In this document: positions 24,931-35,384 of the stretch, in pieces
Position numbering within the stretch: position 1 is the stretch's first letter
How the letters are laid out: each line of letters opens with the position of its first letter
NCBI RefSeq assembly: GCF_024679095.1
Contig: NC_066562.1
Location: forward strand, 5,162,601-5,226,600
DNA: 64,000 nt
Direction of reading: 5' to 3'
Source: Eriocheir sinensis
Lineage: Eukaryota; Arthropoda; Malacostraca; Decapoda; Varunidae
Notes under the pieces: generated by a model
Databases searched by the model: none
Told to the model about the DNA's origin: nothing
Seen by the model: only the letters and a program-made list of their open reading frames with translations
Program-made: the position numbers and the translations under genes

Positions 24931-24984
24931 GTAACGTGTACTATGAAACAGCAACGTAGACTGAGGAGCAATTACATAGAAATA

Positions 24985-25445
24985 TATAAAGAATTAAAAC
25001 ATTTTCGACTCTGCCCTTCAAATTTCACGGGGCGGAGAATTCCAGGCGTGAAGATCTCTTGCGGATAAAAAAAAACTCCTGATGCTAAATTCAAATCGAG
25101 GAAGTCACCAAGAATCACCTCCTTAGATAGTCTTAATACATACAAATATAAAAATGACTAAATCCTTTTCGTCTGTCCTGCAAATTTCACTAAGCGTAGA
25201 GTTTCAGACGCGAGCAGCTCTTGAGGGGAAAAAAAACTCCTCATGCTACACTTCAAATCCAGGAAGTCACCAAAAATCACCTCCTTATATAGTCGTAAAA
25301 CATATAAATATAAAAATTACTAAATCTTTTTCGACTCCGCCCTGCAAATTTCACGGGGCGGAGAAATCCAGGCTTCCAGAATTCCTGATGCTAACTTCGA
25401 ACCGAGGAAGTCACGAAGAATCACCTCCTTAGATAGTTTTAACGC
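24985..25445. repeat. About 160-bp tandem repeat, 3 copies
   Basis: Each copy has CTGCAAATTTCACGGGGCGG or a variant and AAGAATCACCTCCTTAGATA. The copies start near 24990, 25150 and 25310. Confidence 0.85.
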
Positions 25446-25689
25446 TAAGCCGTCTAGAAACAGCGCGCCGTGACCAGGTGTTAGGTATAGCGAGGTCGAC
25501 TGGTCATTACGTTTTTAGTCGTTACTGCATTTAACTTTTGTCTCACTTTTGCATACTGCCGCCAAATCTCTGTTCAGTTATCCCAGGACAGATTGACGCA
25601 GATAAGAATACACAAGAATGGACAGGAGAGGAGCTTACAAGTCTACTAGGTCGGTATTACACTTTCGCTTCTCACATCATCTCTTTCAA

Positions 25690-25865
25690 ACGGTCAAAGA
25701 GGGGGTCAGTCGGGTTCTCATGTGTGTTTCTTCAGGTTCAAGGTACAGAGGAAGTGCCAAAGTACCGCCAGGGTCATAAAACTACTACTGGTAATGCCCA
25801 CAACTCCTGCGAAAGCCTTGTGAAATAGGTGTTCTTGAGTGACGAAATGTCTGATTATACGACCC
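25690..25865 (-). mobile_element. Family A repeat fragment
   Basis: Contains CGGTCAAAGAGGGGGTCAGT (degenerate), GTCGGGTTCTCATGTGTGTT and CCAGGGTCATAAAACTACTA. The terminus that carries GTATTCTC in other copies is absent. Confidence 0.6.
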
Positions 25866-26794
25866 ATGTGTCATTCTCATCAGGTTTCGATATCTTACTG
25901 AGAAAAGTATAAACTAACCTAATTAACTACGCCGAGCAAACTGAGCTCCTTGTCGCTATACGTATTACCCCAACCAAGTATATATATCTTGCTGCAAATC
26001 TTTCGTCTCTCTAAAACTGTCTAAGCCTCCATTCAGTCAATAAGATAATAATATTGATAATGCTAAGACAAAGCAAAAAAATAATACGTATATAGCAAAT
26101 AGATAAAAAAAAAAAGGGTTAAGATTAAAGGAAAGTTAAGTCCGTCCATTCATAAATATTTGAGCACGCAGAGAAAACTATAAAACACAAAAGGAATAAT
26201 AACATAGACAACAAATACACAAAACAACAAAAAATAGGCCTACCCATAAATGTTCTAACACACCAAAAGTAAAACAAACAAACAAAGTATGAAACAATTG
26301 AAACCGAAGATATAAAAAAACTTATATAAACCACAAATACAAAAAAAAAAGGCTAGACAACGAATAGACAAAACAACAACAAAAAATAGGCCTACCCATA
26401 AATGTAACATGCCAAAAATAAAACAAACAAACACAAATATAAAACAACTGAACCCGAAGATATAAAACACACCCTTATATATAAACTACAAATAGCAAAA
26501 AATGCAAGACAACGAATAGACAAAACAACAAAAAGATATAAAAACACACCCTTATATAGACCACAAATACAAAAAAATGCTAATAATAATTAAAAAAAAC
26601 TTAGTGCACGTCCATTCATAAATAATTCAAACCCGCAAAGCAAAACGCACGTACACACACACACACACACGGGAAATCATACAACGCAAAAAAAAAGTAG
26701 TGCGTATCTAATAGTTAACTAATAGACAAAAATAACAGAATACAAAAAAAAAATTAGTGCACGTCCATTCATAAATAATTCAACCCCGCAACAC

Positions 26795-26852
<58 letters not shown>

Positions 26853-27295
26853 AAATCACAAAACGCAAAAATAAGTACGTATCTAATAGTTAACAAGTAG
26901 ATCAAAATAATAGAAAGCGAAAAAATAAGTTAGGCACATCCATTCATAAATATTTCCACCTAACACAAACACACACACGCACACACAAACACACACAAAA
27001 AAACATGTATACAGACCACGAATAGAAAATAAAAATGCTAATTGTAATAAAAAAAAACTTGGTCCACGTCCATTCATAAATATTTCAACCATCCCCCCAA
27101 AAAACACGCACGCACGCACACACAAACACACACAAAAAAACATGTATATAAACCACGAATAGATAAAAAAAAAATACAAATGCTAATTGTAACAAAAAAA
27201 AAGTGCGTCCATTCATAAATATTTCAACCATGCAAAACAAACACACTAACACACACACGCAAACACGTACAACACATATCCCCAACACACCTACA
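25866..27295. repeat. A-rich tandem region with (CA)n
   Basis: GTCCATTCATAAATATTTCA recurs at about 26143, 26610, 26765, 26938, 27068 and 27207, each with nearby CA-repeats and AAAAAAA. Units are 110-150 bp with irregular insertions. The first 240 bp are non-repetitive and unassigned. Confidence 0.75.
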
Positions 27296-27334
27296 CCTCA
27301 GAGCACACCTTGGCACCCTCATTAATTACCTTAC

Positions 27335-27540
27335 CTGAGAGCGGCGCCGGTCATTGTGTTGCCCCGCGCGAGGTGAAGGCCGGGGAGAGGCGGGAAGCGA
27401 GGGCCGAGAGGGAAGGAGGCACGCGCAGCAACGTCCTTCACCTACGCCCGCCGGATTCACACTGAGGAGAACCAGAGATCGAGACTTCACTTCGCCACTG
27501 AGAGACCACTGACTACCTGAGCTTATCCACCCCCTCACCT
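27335..27540 (-). promoter_or_regulatory. GC/CpG-rich block with splice donor, candidate 5' exon of an unseen minus-strand gene
   Basis: An abrupt switch from A-rich repeats to CpG-rich sequence (GGCGCCGG, CCCCGCGCGAGG). On the minus strand it ends in CGCTCTCAG followed by GTAAGGTAAT, a strong donor at 27334. A 70-codon open frame crosses the block but has no recognisable homology. No downstream exon was found between 1 and 27.3 kb. Confidence 0.35.
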
Positions 27541-27929
27541 GCCCCTCCCCTTACCTGCCCGATATCCACTTTCGCTTTTATCTACCTGTGCTTCTATTTA
27601 CCTGTGCTAATTTCCCTCCATAACTTTCCAAGACACACTTTCTGAAGGTTAATATTTCTTACTAATCTACAACTTACTCGCCATCTCTTCACTTTTTCTT
27701 TATATCTCTTGCCAACCTAAACATCTTTCTTTCTTTATATACTCATTTTTTTCTAGACTTTGCTTCCCTCCTGTTTATTTACATTCTATTTGCCTTCTCT
27801 TCTTCTATTGTCCTTGACTATTAAAACATCATTTCTTATATGCGAGACTTTTTCCTTCTTTACTTTTTTTCCTGTCCTTCAGTTTTGACCTATTTTTATA
27901 TCAATTTATATGCCATCTCTTCCTTCCTT
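27541..27929. other. Spacer, nothing recognised
   Basis: T-rich, CTTTC-type low complexity following the GC-rich block. No exon supported. Confidence 0.45.
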
Positions 27930-29095
27930 CCTTGCCCTTGAGTTAACCAGCATCTTCATTCTATCATCCCTTTGGCTGGTAAACTCTAGGACAGCCTTCC
28001 TTATTGCCCTTGAGTTAACCAGCATCTTCATTCTATCATCCCTTTGGTAAACTCTAGATCAGCCTTCCTTATTGCCCTTGAGTTAACCAGCATCTTCATT
28101 CTTTCATCCCTTTGGTAAACTCTAGATCAGCCTTCCTTATTGCCCTTGAGTTAACCAGCATTTGATCAGCCTTCCTTATTGCCCTGAGTTAGCCAGCATC
28201 TTCATTCTTTCATCCTTTGGCTGGTAAACTCTAGATCAGCCTTCCTTATCCCCTGAGAGAACCAGCATCTTCATTCTTTCATCCTTTCACTGGGTAACTC
28301 TGTCCCTGCCCCTTGAGATTAACCAGCATCTTCACTCGTAGATCTAACCAGCATCTTCATTCTATCATCCCTTGGTAAACTCTCTAGATCAGCTTCCTTA
28401 TTGCCTGAGTTAATTCATCCCTTTGGCTGGTAAACTCTAGATCAGCCTTCCTTATTGCCCTTGAGTTAACCAGCATCTTCATTCTTTCATCCCTTTCACT
28501 GGTAAACTCTGGGACAGCCTTCCTTAGTCTGTATTTCCTCCTGCCTATGACTTGAACTCTTTCAGGAGGGAGATCAAGGCACCTCTCCACCTCTCTTTAA
28601 CAACTTATATGCCATCTCTTCCTTCCTCCTCCATCTTCCTTGCCCTTAAATTAACCAGTTCTTTCATCCCTTTTGAGGGTAAACTTTGGGACAACCTTCC
28701 TTTCTCTGTATTTCCTCCTGCCAATAGCAATACACCTCTCTTCAACAACTTATATGACAGCTCTTCCTTCCTTCCTTGCCCTTAAATTAACCAGTTCTTT
28801 CATCCCTGTCGCTGGTAAACTCTGGGACATCTTTCTTTAGTCATTATTTCCTCCTGCCTACGACTTGAACTCTTTCAGGAGGGGAAATCAAGGCACCTCT
28901 CCACCTCTCTTTAACAACTTATATGCCATCTCTTCCTTCCTCCTCTGTCTCCCTTGCCCTTAAATTAACCAGTTCTTTCATCCCTGTTGCTGGTAAACTC
29001 TGGGACATCTTTCTTTGGTCATTATTTCCTCCTGCCTACGACTTGAACTCTCTCCTGAGGGGAGTATGAAGGCACCTCTCCACCTCTCCTTTGGC
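27930..29095 (+). mobile_element. Tandemly rearranged LINE 3' tails (family L)
   Basis: Many head-to-tail pieces. The short unit CCAGCATCTTCATTCTATCA with TTGGTAAACTCTAGATCAGC repeats about every 65 bp at 27950-28500. Longer units of about 170 bp follow. They translate to FIPFxGKLWDxLP, SVFPPAYDLNSFRREI and similar, the C-terminal signature of non-LTR retrotransposon polyproteins (LWxxLP then LNSFKR). Frames are broken, so the copies are inactive. Confidence 0.75.
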
Positions 29096-29334
29096 CACTT
29101 GGTTCTATTTTCTTGTTCTTTTTGTTATGAGAGACTCCTTACATGCTTCTATTCATTTGGTTGACACTCCAGCTCATGCATTGGTTGACGGTCCTTGTCC
29201 TTCCCTTTCCGCTGCTCCTCCTTGGCTCGAGTTCCGCTGATGTAGTTGCTGGGTCCCGGTTGCCTGGTTGACTGCTGTTTCTGAATTGGTAAAGGCGCGA
29301 GATCCATTGTTTCACTCAGTTGCCATAGTTTTCT

Positions 29335-30060
29335 TTTCTACAGGCAGGCAGGGAAAGTTTGATTGCAGGGTATGGCAATGTAGGGTAGTGCAGGCCTGGA
29401 CAGTGTATGGCAGGGCGGTAAGACAGACAGGCAAACAGGCAGGCAGGGAGGGTTTGACAGCAGGATATGGCAAGGTAGGGTAGTGCAGGCCTGAACAGTA
29501 TGGCAGGGCAGTAAGACAGACAAACAGGCAGACAAGGAGAGTTTGACGGCAGGGTATGGCAACGTAGGGTAGTGCAGGCTTGGACAGTATATGGCAGGGC
29601 GGTAAGACAGACAAACAGGCAGACAAGGAGAGTTTGACAGCAGGGTAGAGCAGGCCAGAGCAGAGTATGACAAGGCAGTGCAAGACATAAGCAGACAGGC
29701 AGGCAAGTAGAAGGGTAGGGTAGTGCAGGGTAGGGCATGGTAGGGTTTGGCGGGGCAGTGAGAGACAAACAGGCTGGCAGGCAGGTAGACAGGGGTAGGG
29801 TTGTGCAGGGTAGGGCATGGTAGGGTTTGGCAGGGCAGTGAGAGACAAACAGGCTGGCAGGCAGGTAGACAGGGGTAGGGTTGTGCAGGGTAGGGCATGG
29901 TAGGGTTTGGCAGGGCAGTGAGAGACAAACAAGCTGGAAGGCAGGTAGACAGGGGTAGGGTTGTGCAGGGTAGGACATGGTAGGGTTTGGCAGGGCAGTG
30001 AGACAAACAGGCTGGCAGGCAGGGGAGGAACACAGAGAGGTAGGCCAAGTAATAGAAGGT
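29335..30060. repeat. G-rich minisatellite, units of about 90 and 120 bp
   Basis: GGCAGGTAGACAGGGGTAGG and TTGTGCAGGGTAGGGCATGG recur at 90-bp spacing from 29700. Upstream, units of about 120 bp contain TATGGCAGGGCGGTAAGACA. The long minus-strand open frames (Cys/Leu/Pro/Ala-rich) are translations of the repeat. Confidence 0.9.
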
Positions 30061-30084
30061 AAGGTCAATGCAGGATTTTTTTGT

Positions 30085-30285
30085 GTGTGTGAAGCTTTTT
30101 GACCTTTCTTGACCCTCTTCTTTGGTGGGTAAGGCAAGTTAAGCTTTTTTTTCTTTTTTTTTTTTTTTTCTTTTTTAGTAATTTTTTGACCCTCTTCTTT
30201 GGTAGGTAAGGCAAGTTGGGCATTTTTTTTGCATGTAACTTTTTTACCCTTTTCTTTGGTAGGTAAGGCAACAACTGGAGTGCCT
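30085..30285. repeat. About 65-bp repeat, 3 copies
   Basis: Three copies of CCCTCTTCTTTGGTAGGTAA or a variant, followed by GGCAAGTT and a T-run. Confidence 0.8.
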
Positions 30286-30369
30286 TGTGGGGTAATGAAG
30301 AGATAGACTGAGCTAATATGCAACCCCAATCATGGAGGCAGTTAGATGGGAATTGAAGGAAACAAGTAT

Positions 30370-31125
30370 AACATTGAACATAAGGCAGCTTTTAATTCAT
30401 CATCCAAGACTCATTTCAATTACTAGGCAGGTGAGTGAGGTTACAAATCATCACCTATCAGCCAGCCAGGTAAGAAACAGTATAACATAAGGCAGCTTTT
30501 AACCGGGTAGAAGCGACGGGCCAGATTTGTGGCTTTATCGTGAAGCAGCGACGGGCCAATTTTTGCCATGATATAAACCCCAAAATAGATGATGCATAAA
30601 CTGATCACAAATGCTTTGATATATATTATGAAATGGTTTGTGTGAGTGATGATTTTTTCTCATTTTTCTCGCTTAGAGGGACCATTAAGAAACATGATCC
30701 CCGCTGCTACTGGGTTAATTCATCATCCAAGACTCATTTCACTTACTGGGCAGGTGAGTGAAGTTACAAATCATCACTATCAGCCAGCCAGGTAGAAACA
30801 TTTTAACATAAGGCAGCTTTTAATCAACATCCAGGACTTGTTTCACTTAATGGGCAGGTGAGCAAGGTTACAAATCATCACTATCAGCCAGCCAGGTAAG
30901 AAACATTTTAACATAAGGCAGCTTTTAATCAACATCCAGGGCTTGTTTCACTTAATGGGCAGGTGAGCAAGGTTACAGATCATCACCTATCAGCCAGCCA
31001 GGTAAGAAACATTTTAACATAAGGCAGCTTTTAATCAACATCCAGGACTTGTTTCACTTAAAGGGCAGGTGAGCAATGTTACAAACCATCACCTATCAGC
31101 CAGCCAGGTGAACTTGACAACAATA
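30370..31125. repeat. About 110-bp tandem repeat, interrupted by a MITE
   Basis: CATAAGGCAGCTTTTAATCA, AATGGGCAGGTGAGCAAGGT and CTATCAGCCAGCCAGGTAAG recur about six times. The second unit is split at TTAA by the element at 30503-30714. Confidence 0.9.
30503..30714 (-). mobile_element. TTAA-type MITE (family M), clean insertion
   Basis: 212 bp flanked by TTAA on both sides (30499-30502 and 30715-30718). The empty site is preserved in a neighbouring tandem unit as GCTTTTAATTCATCATCC, so the TTAA is a true target duplication. The ends form imperfect inverted repeats (CCCRGTAGCAGCGGGG against CCGGGTAGAAGCGACGGGCC). A TTAA target with CCC termini is typical of piggyBac-like elements (family knowledge). 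There is no transposase. Related copies: 33845-34024, 50026-50379 and 58867-59292. Confidence 0.85.
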
Positions 31126-31281
31126 TTATCACCTCAAGCCATTAACTTAACGTCCCTTTTCCCTTATAATACAGTAAGTTAACATTTTCATAGGAATATA
31201 TATTTGAATCAAACTTTTTTTTCCCCTTTTGTCTTCTTAATATGTAAACTTGAATAATACATAATACCTCACCCTTTAATA

Positions 31282-31282
<1 letters not shown>

Positions 31283-31336
<54 letters not shown>

Positions 31337-31805
31337 AATTCACAAGTATCTTTTTTCTTTTTTTTATTTTTCTCTTCACTTTTCCTTATTCTTCACTCCT
31401 TCCTTTCCATTCTCTTTTTTCTCTCCCTTTCATAATTCACTCCCTTTTCTTCCTCTCCGTGCCTGCTTTTCTTTTTCTTGTTTCATTTCTTTCCTTCCCT
31501 TCTCTCAGCTTCTCTTTTCCTCCTTCTCTCACTCCTTCCCTTCCATCTCTCTATTTACTTATTCTTTCCTTTCCTTCCCTGCCTGCCTTTTCTCTCCTGT
31601 TTCTCCTCCCTCCATTCATTCCTCCTTTCCTTCCTGCCTTATCTCTCTAATTTGACCTTTTGCCTTGTCTCTATTTATCTCCTCCTCCTCCTTTTCCTTT
31701 CTTCCAGCCTCAACATTCCTCTTCCTCCTCTTGCTTCCTCTCTTTTTGCCTCTATCTGCATTATTATTCTTGTTCTTTCTCCCAGCCTCACCTCCTCCTT
31801 CTCCT
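31283..31805. repeat. (GT)n and pyrimidine tract downstream of TRIP4
   Basis: (GT)n at 31283-31333, then about 450 bp of irregular CTTCC-rich sequence reaching the TRIP4 stop codon. It reads as purines in the TRIP4 3' flank. Confidence 0.85.
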
Positions 31806-31813
31806 CCTAATCC

Positions 31814-33475
31814 TTATTCCTCCCTGGGTCTAAGCGCTTTCTTGGCCGTCTGGTGAATCTTGGGGTCCAGTTTGAAGATCTTGTGCTGGCCTTTGATGGG
31901 GAACTTAAGCACCATCTCCTGCGGGTTCTGGCAGATGAAGACGAAGGGGCTCTGACTGTCACCATCTGGAAACCTCTCTCGGTACTCCTCCTGAGGCAAT
32001 ACGTCCACCACATCAACGCAGCCCAGGAGACAGCCAGGCGGGTAGTAGTGCGGGAAGGGTAGGTTGTCGTTGTTTAATAGGACACGGTAGCGGTTCTCCA
32101 GCTCCCGTATTTCGTTCTCCTGGGGTGTCTTGCCTGCAGCGGCGATCCAGAGGCGTCCACGGTGAGGGGAGTACCATGTCCGCCCCTCGTGTAGCTTTAT
32201 CCCAGTGATAAGGAGGCTTGCCCAGGGCTGGTGCATGCTGAGACACACCCCTTCATCGCGCATCTCCTGTAACTCACGATCCTGGACTCGCAGCGAACCA
32301 GCAAACTTCCCATCGGTTGGTTTAGTATGAGCGGTGTTGGTGTTGTGAGTGGCGGTGTTGGTGTCGCGATACATAGGTCGACTCACCTCCACTTTCGGTC
32401 CGCTCTCCTCCCGGTCCGGCGCGGAGAAGATGTCGCTCGTTCGGCTCTCCAGGACCTCTTTAACCAGTGGGTCGTTGGGGTCGTATATGGCGGTGAGGTG
32501 TTCGTCCGCCACCACCCGCCGGTTCGCCAGGTCCAAGGTCACGGTTTGGCCGCCACGCGAAAACCTCTTGGTGCGTAGCTCCTCCTCACGGTCTCTCAGT
32601 TTAGTGCGGTCACCCTCGGACAGCCAGCGGGAATTAGTGTTGAAGTAATCACTCTCGTCGTCGTGAACCTTCGTCCGTCTCTCGCTGGTCCGGTCAAACT
32701 CCAGGAGGCGGTTCTTGTGGTCGACAGCCTTCTGTAACGCGTCCTGCTCCTGCGGTGGTGGCAGATCACTCACTGTGGCATTTTTCTCGCTCGTCAGTCG
32801 GCGATGCAAGGCTTCGGACTTCTTCGACCCGCGCCCCAAAAGCTCCCTCTCCTCGCGCGTCATGACCAGAGCACCGCAGAACTGGCACGGCCCCGACCCC
32901 TCCTGCTGGCACACCACACGCCCACACTGCAGACAGTTCCCGACAAGTCTGTGTTTTGACGCCTGGCACTCGCAGCGGTGCCGGCCACTCAGCATCACCA
33001 CGTCCCGATTTGCCCCGTCCTCGGAATACAGATTAGTGTACTTTTTCTTACCTGAGGAAGGCTTGGAGGAAGGGTTGGACGAGGAGGAGGTGTTGGAGTT
33101 CTTAGGAGTGGAGGGGGAGGTCACACTGCTTCCTTCCCCCTCTCCTCCTCCTCCATCTCTCTGTCCTCTTCCATTGCCCTCCTTCGGTCCTTTCTGCTTC
33201 TTCTTCTCGGAGGTCTTGACAGGGGGTGCAGACTCCTCCAGGTCTGGTTTACGGTAGAATCGGTTGTCCACGCTCTCTTTGACCTCCTGCTGCCGCCGAA
33301 CAAACTCCCGGATGAAGGCTGCGTGGGGCGGCTGAGAGGCATCCAGCAGGGAGGTCAGGTAGTCCTCCACCTCAGCCGCGTCCTCGATGGGCTGCAGGTA
33401 GTGGATGATCACGTGTGGGTCACATATTCCCAACTTCTCCAGCTCCTGACACGCCCACTGCTCTGTTGACCCCAT
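31814..33475 (-). CDS. TRIP4: Activating signal cointegrator 1 (thyroid receptor-interacting protein 4)
   Basis: A 553-residue protein close to the length of vertebrate TRIP4 (about 580). ASC-1 is a nuclear and cytosolic coactivator subunit of the ASC-1 complex, linked to transcription and to rescue of collided ribosomes (family knowledge). The N-terminal domain (about 5-65) is followed by a low-complexity linker (85-145, rich in G, S and K). A C2HC5-type zinc finger lies at about 162-202 (CECQASKH, CLQCGRVVC, GSGPCQFCG). The central basic helix region has LLEFDRTSERRTKVHDDESD. The ASCH domain is at about 408-523 (CLSMHQPWASLLITGIK, HRGRLWIA, FVFICQNPQEM). The start ATG at 33475 gives MGSTEQW, matching the family N-terminus. 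A good acceptor (CCCCTGCCTCAG, then G) ends at 33500, 25 bases upstream of the ATG, so a 5' UTR intron is likely. Unlike vertebrate orthologues the coding region is a single exon. Confidence 0.95.
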   Translation of the reverse strand: MGSTEQWACQELEKLGICDPHVIIHYLQPIEDAAEVEDYLTSLLDASQPPHAAFIREFVRRQQEVKESVDNRFYRKPDLEESAPPVKTSEKKKQKGPKEGNGRGQRDGGGGEGEGSSVTSPSTPKNSNTSSSSNPSSKPSSGKKKYTNLYSEDGANRDVVMLSGRHRCECQASKHRLVGNCLQCGRVVCQQEGSGPCQFCGALVMTREERELLGRGSKKSEALHRRLTSEKNATVSDLPPPQEQDALQKAVDHKNRLLEFDRTSERRTKVHDDESDYFNTNSRWLSEGDRTKLRDREEELRTKRFSRGGQTVTLDLANRRVVADEHLTAIYDPNDPLVKEVLESRTSDIFSAPDREESGPKVEVSRPMYRDTNTATHNTNTAHTKPTDGKFAGSLRVQDRELQEMRDEGVCLSMHQPWASLLITGIKLHEGRTWYSPHRGRLWIAAAGKTPQENEIRELENRYRVLLNNDNLPFPHYYPPGCLLGCVDVVDVLPQEEYRERFPDGDSQSPFVFICQNPQEMVLKFPIKGQHKIFKLDPKIHQTAKKALRPREE

Positions 33476-33599
33476 GCTGGCTGGCTTGACTTTCGTGACC
33501 TGAGGCAGGGGAAATGCAGGTCACACAGATGCTTAAAGAAATGACAAAACACTGACCTCATTACTTCACCGTGCTGGGAAGACAGAGGTCACATGGGTG

Positions 33600-33770
33600 T
33601 TATACATGAATAAACAAATCACACTTCAGGGAGGATATAAAAGGTCACCCACAGCAGCCACTATAAAAAATTCGCCTGCATCACCAACGGGCTGTGGTCA
33701 CCCAAGAGACTCCTCAAGAAAGCCTACAGGCATTATGGGCGGCACGTAAAAAATAAATACGGTAAGTAAA
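33600..33770 (+). mobile_element. Degenerate SINE-like fragment
   Basis: AGCCACTATAAAAAATTCGC and CACCAACGGGCTG resemble the SINE body segment seen at 15200-15250 and 18595-18640. Confidence 0.4.
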
Positions 33771-33844
33771 AAGATAAAGTAAAATAAAATAGAATAAGAA
33801 ATTGAACACCATTGCAATAAGTAATGCTCCCAAGTTAAGCATAA

Positions 33845-34024
33845 CCCAGTAGCAGCAGGGATCATGTTTCTTAATGGTCCCTCTAAGCAAGAAAAGTGAG
33901 AAAAAATCATCACTCACACAAACCATTCCATAATATATATCAAAGCATTTGTGATCAGTTTATGTATCATCTATTTTGGGGGGTTTATATCATGGCACAA
34001 ATTTGGCCCGTCGCTGCTAGCAGG
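33845..34024 (+). mobile_element. TTAA-type MITE (family M)
   Basis: Begins CCCAGTAGCAGCAGGGATCA and ends GGCCCGTCGCTGCTAGCAGG, with TTAA on the right (34025-34028) and a decayed ATAA on the left. The interior matches the copy at 30503-30714, including TTTGTGATCAGTTTATGTAT. Confidence 0.85.
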
Positions 34025-34109
34025 TTAAGTCATGTGACCCAAACAACCCCACGTGACCTGCTCCCAGCACAGAAAACAACAAAATACCACAAATATGTAA
34101 TAAGTACAC

Positions 34110-34280
34110 AGAACTCCTATAAGCTTTATGTTCCTTGCTGTAACACTGAGGTGAGAGCCCACTTCTTCTCATGGGGAGTAAATAACATTTGGAACAGTTT
34201 GCCGGATTCTGTTGTTTCTGTCATCTCAGTGAATTCCTTTAAACGCCAGCTGGACAAGCATCTTGGTCGGGTCTTATAGG
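34110..34280 (+). mobile_element. LINE C-terminal fragment
   Basis: Translates to VRAHFFSWGVNNIWNSLPDS, then VNSFKRQLDKHLG and a TAG-terminated end. This is the C-terminal signature of jockey/CR1-like polyproteins (WNSLP, VNSFKRxLDxH). A different family from L. No upstream reverse transcriptase is present. Confidence 0.75.
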
Positions 34281-34559
34281 TAGTACAAGTTTGATTAATT
34301 TGTTCTATTGGTTTGGTTGTTCTTTTGGGTGTTTTTATGGATTGTTATTGTTGACTGTGTCTTGAAAATAGTAGTTGTTCATGCCATCTCGCGATGTCAT
34401 ACTAGCCAACCATCTGATCATCTTCATGAAAACAGTCCGCTGCAGGTTTGGTTGGAGACACTGCACGGTTTTTGGATGAGGTGTGTCCCCAGCCAGGTAA
34501 GAAATCCTGGTAAGAACTGTTGTCATGGTTATAAGTTGCTTCCTTCACTACTTAAAGTT

Positions 34560-34710
34560 TTTTTTTTTTTCCCAAAGGAAGCAGCTCAAGGGCAAAAAAA
34601 GGAAATAATAATGAAAAAAAAAGCCCACTATTCGCTGCTCGCATAAAAAGCTCTCAGAGGAGTGGGCAAAAGAGAGGTCAACTTCGGCAGGTAAGGTAAA
34701 GTAGTTTTTT
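34560..34710 (-). mobile_element. LINE 3' tail (family L)
   Basis: The minus strand reads GTTGACCTCTCTTTTGCCCA, then AGTGGGC, CCCTTGAGCTGCTTCC and an A-tail. A 5'-truncated copy. Confidence 0.75.
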
Positions 34711-35338
34711 TTTATCTTCTGTCTTTGGCCAGGACAGGACAAGTTTCTCTCGCTCATTTAAAACATGTTTGAGGGCGGCTCGAAGGTGTTGCAAGTGTTT
34801 ATGGAACAGGGTGTTCTTCCTACTGCCATTATCTGCCCACCTGTGATGGACATTGCAGTTTAAATCCTTCAAGAGCCCTTGTTTATTGCAAAACTGTGAG
34901 GAAGGATGCACGCGAGAGAACACTTTCTGAAATGTGCACTGCTGCTGTACACACACTCAGACTCACGACAGTGAGATGTAATGTGAAAACATAGGGGAGT
35001 TGAGGGGTCCCCCTCATTAGGGGTCAAGAAGGACAAAGCCCCCTTGTTAGATGAGGTGAGGGTGGTGAAGCCCCCTAGTGAAGTAGGTTAGTCTAAATTT
35101 ATCTGGCATGCAGTGTGGCTGGCAGAAATACACAGTGGACAGGATGGGATGGGACGGCGGCAGGATGGGGTCCACTACCAGGGGAGGGGGGCAAGAAAAA
35201 CAATAGTCATTTCCGCTAAAAACAATTGCCTGAATAACTCAAAATACATTAACATGGCAGAGAAAATAGTTAGTCCAAAAACAGGAGGCGTGCATGAAAT
35301 AAATCTTAACCCAGACACAGGTAACAAGACGCGGTAAT

Positions 35339-35340
<2 letters not shown>
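34711..35340. other. Spacer, nothing recognised
   Basis: Mixed sequence with a duplicated CCCCCT motif at 35005-35085. No exon supported. Confidence 0.45.

Positions 35341-35380
<40 letters not shown>
35341..35380. repeat. (CA)n microsatellite
   Basis: About 20 CA units bordering a CpG-rich block. Confidence 0.95.
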
Positions 35381-35382
<2 letters not shown>

Positions 35383-35384
35383 GG

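Noticed and set aside
29316..30329. A 337-codon Cys/Pro/Leu-rich minus-strand frame as a secreted peptide or toxin-like protein
   Set aside because: Periodicity equals the 90- and 120-bp DNA repeats, and three overlapping frames show the same peptide words. No signal peptide and no conserved cysteine spacing independent of the repeat.
32327..33257. Plus-strand frames across the TRIP4 coding region
   Set aside because: Antisense shadows of a GC-rich conserved exon, with no family resemblance.
33896..34279. A 127-codon plus-strand protein gene
   Set aside because: The first half is a MITE and the second half the C-terminus of a LINE, joined by chance.
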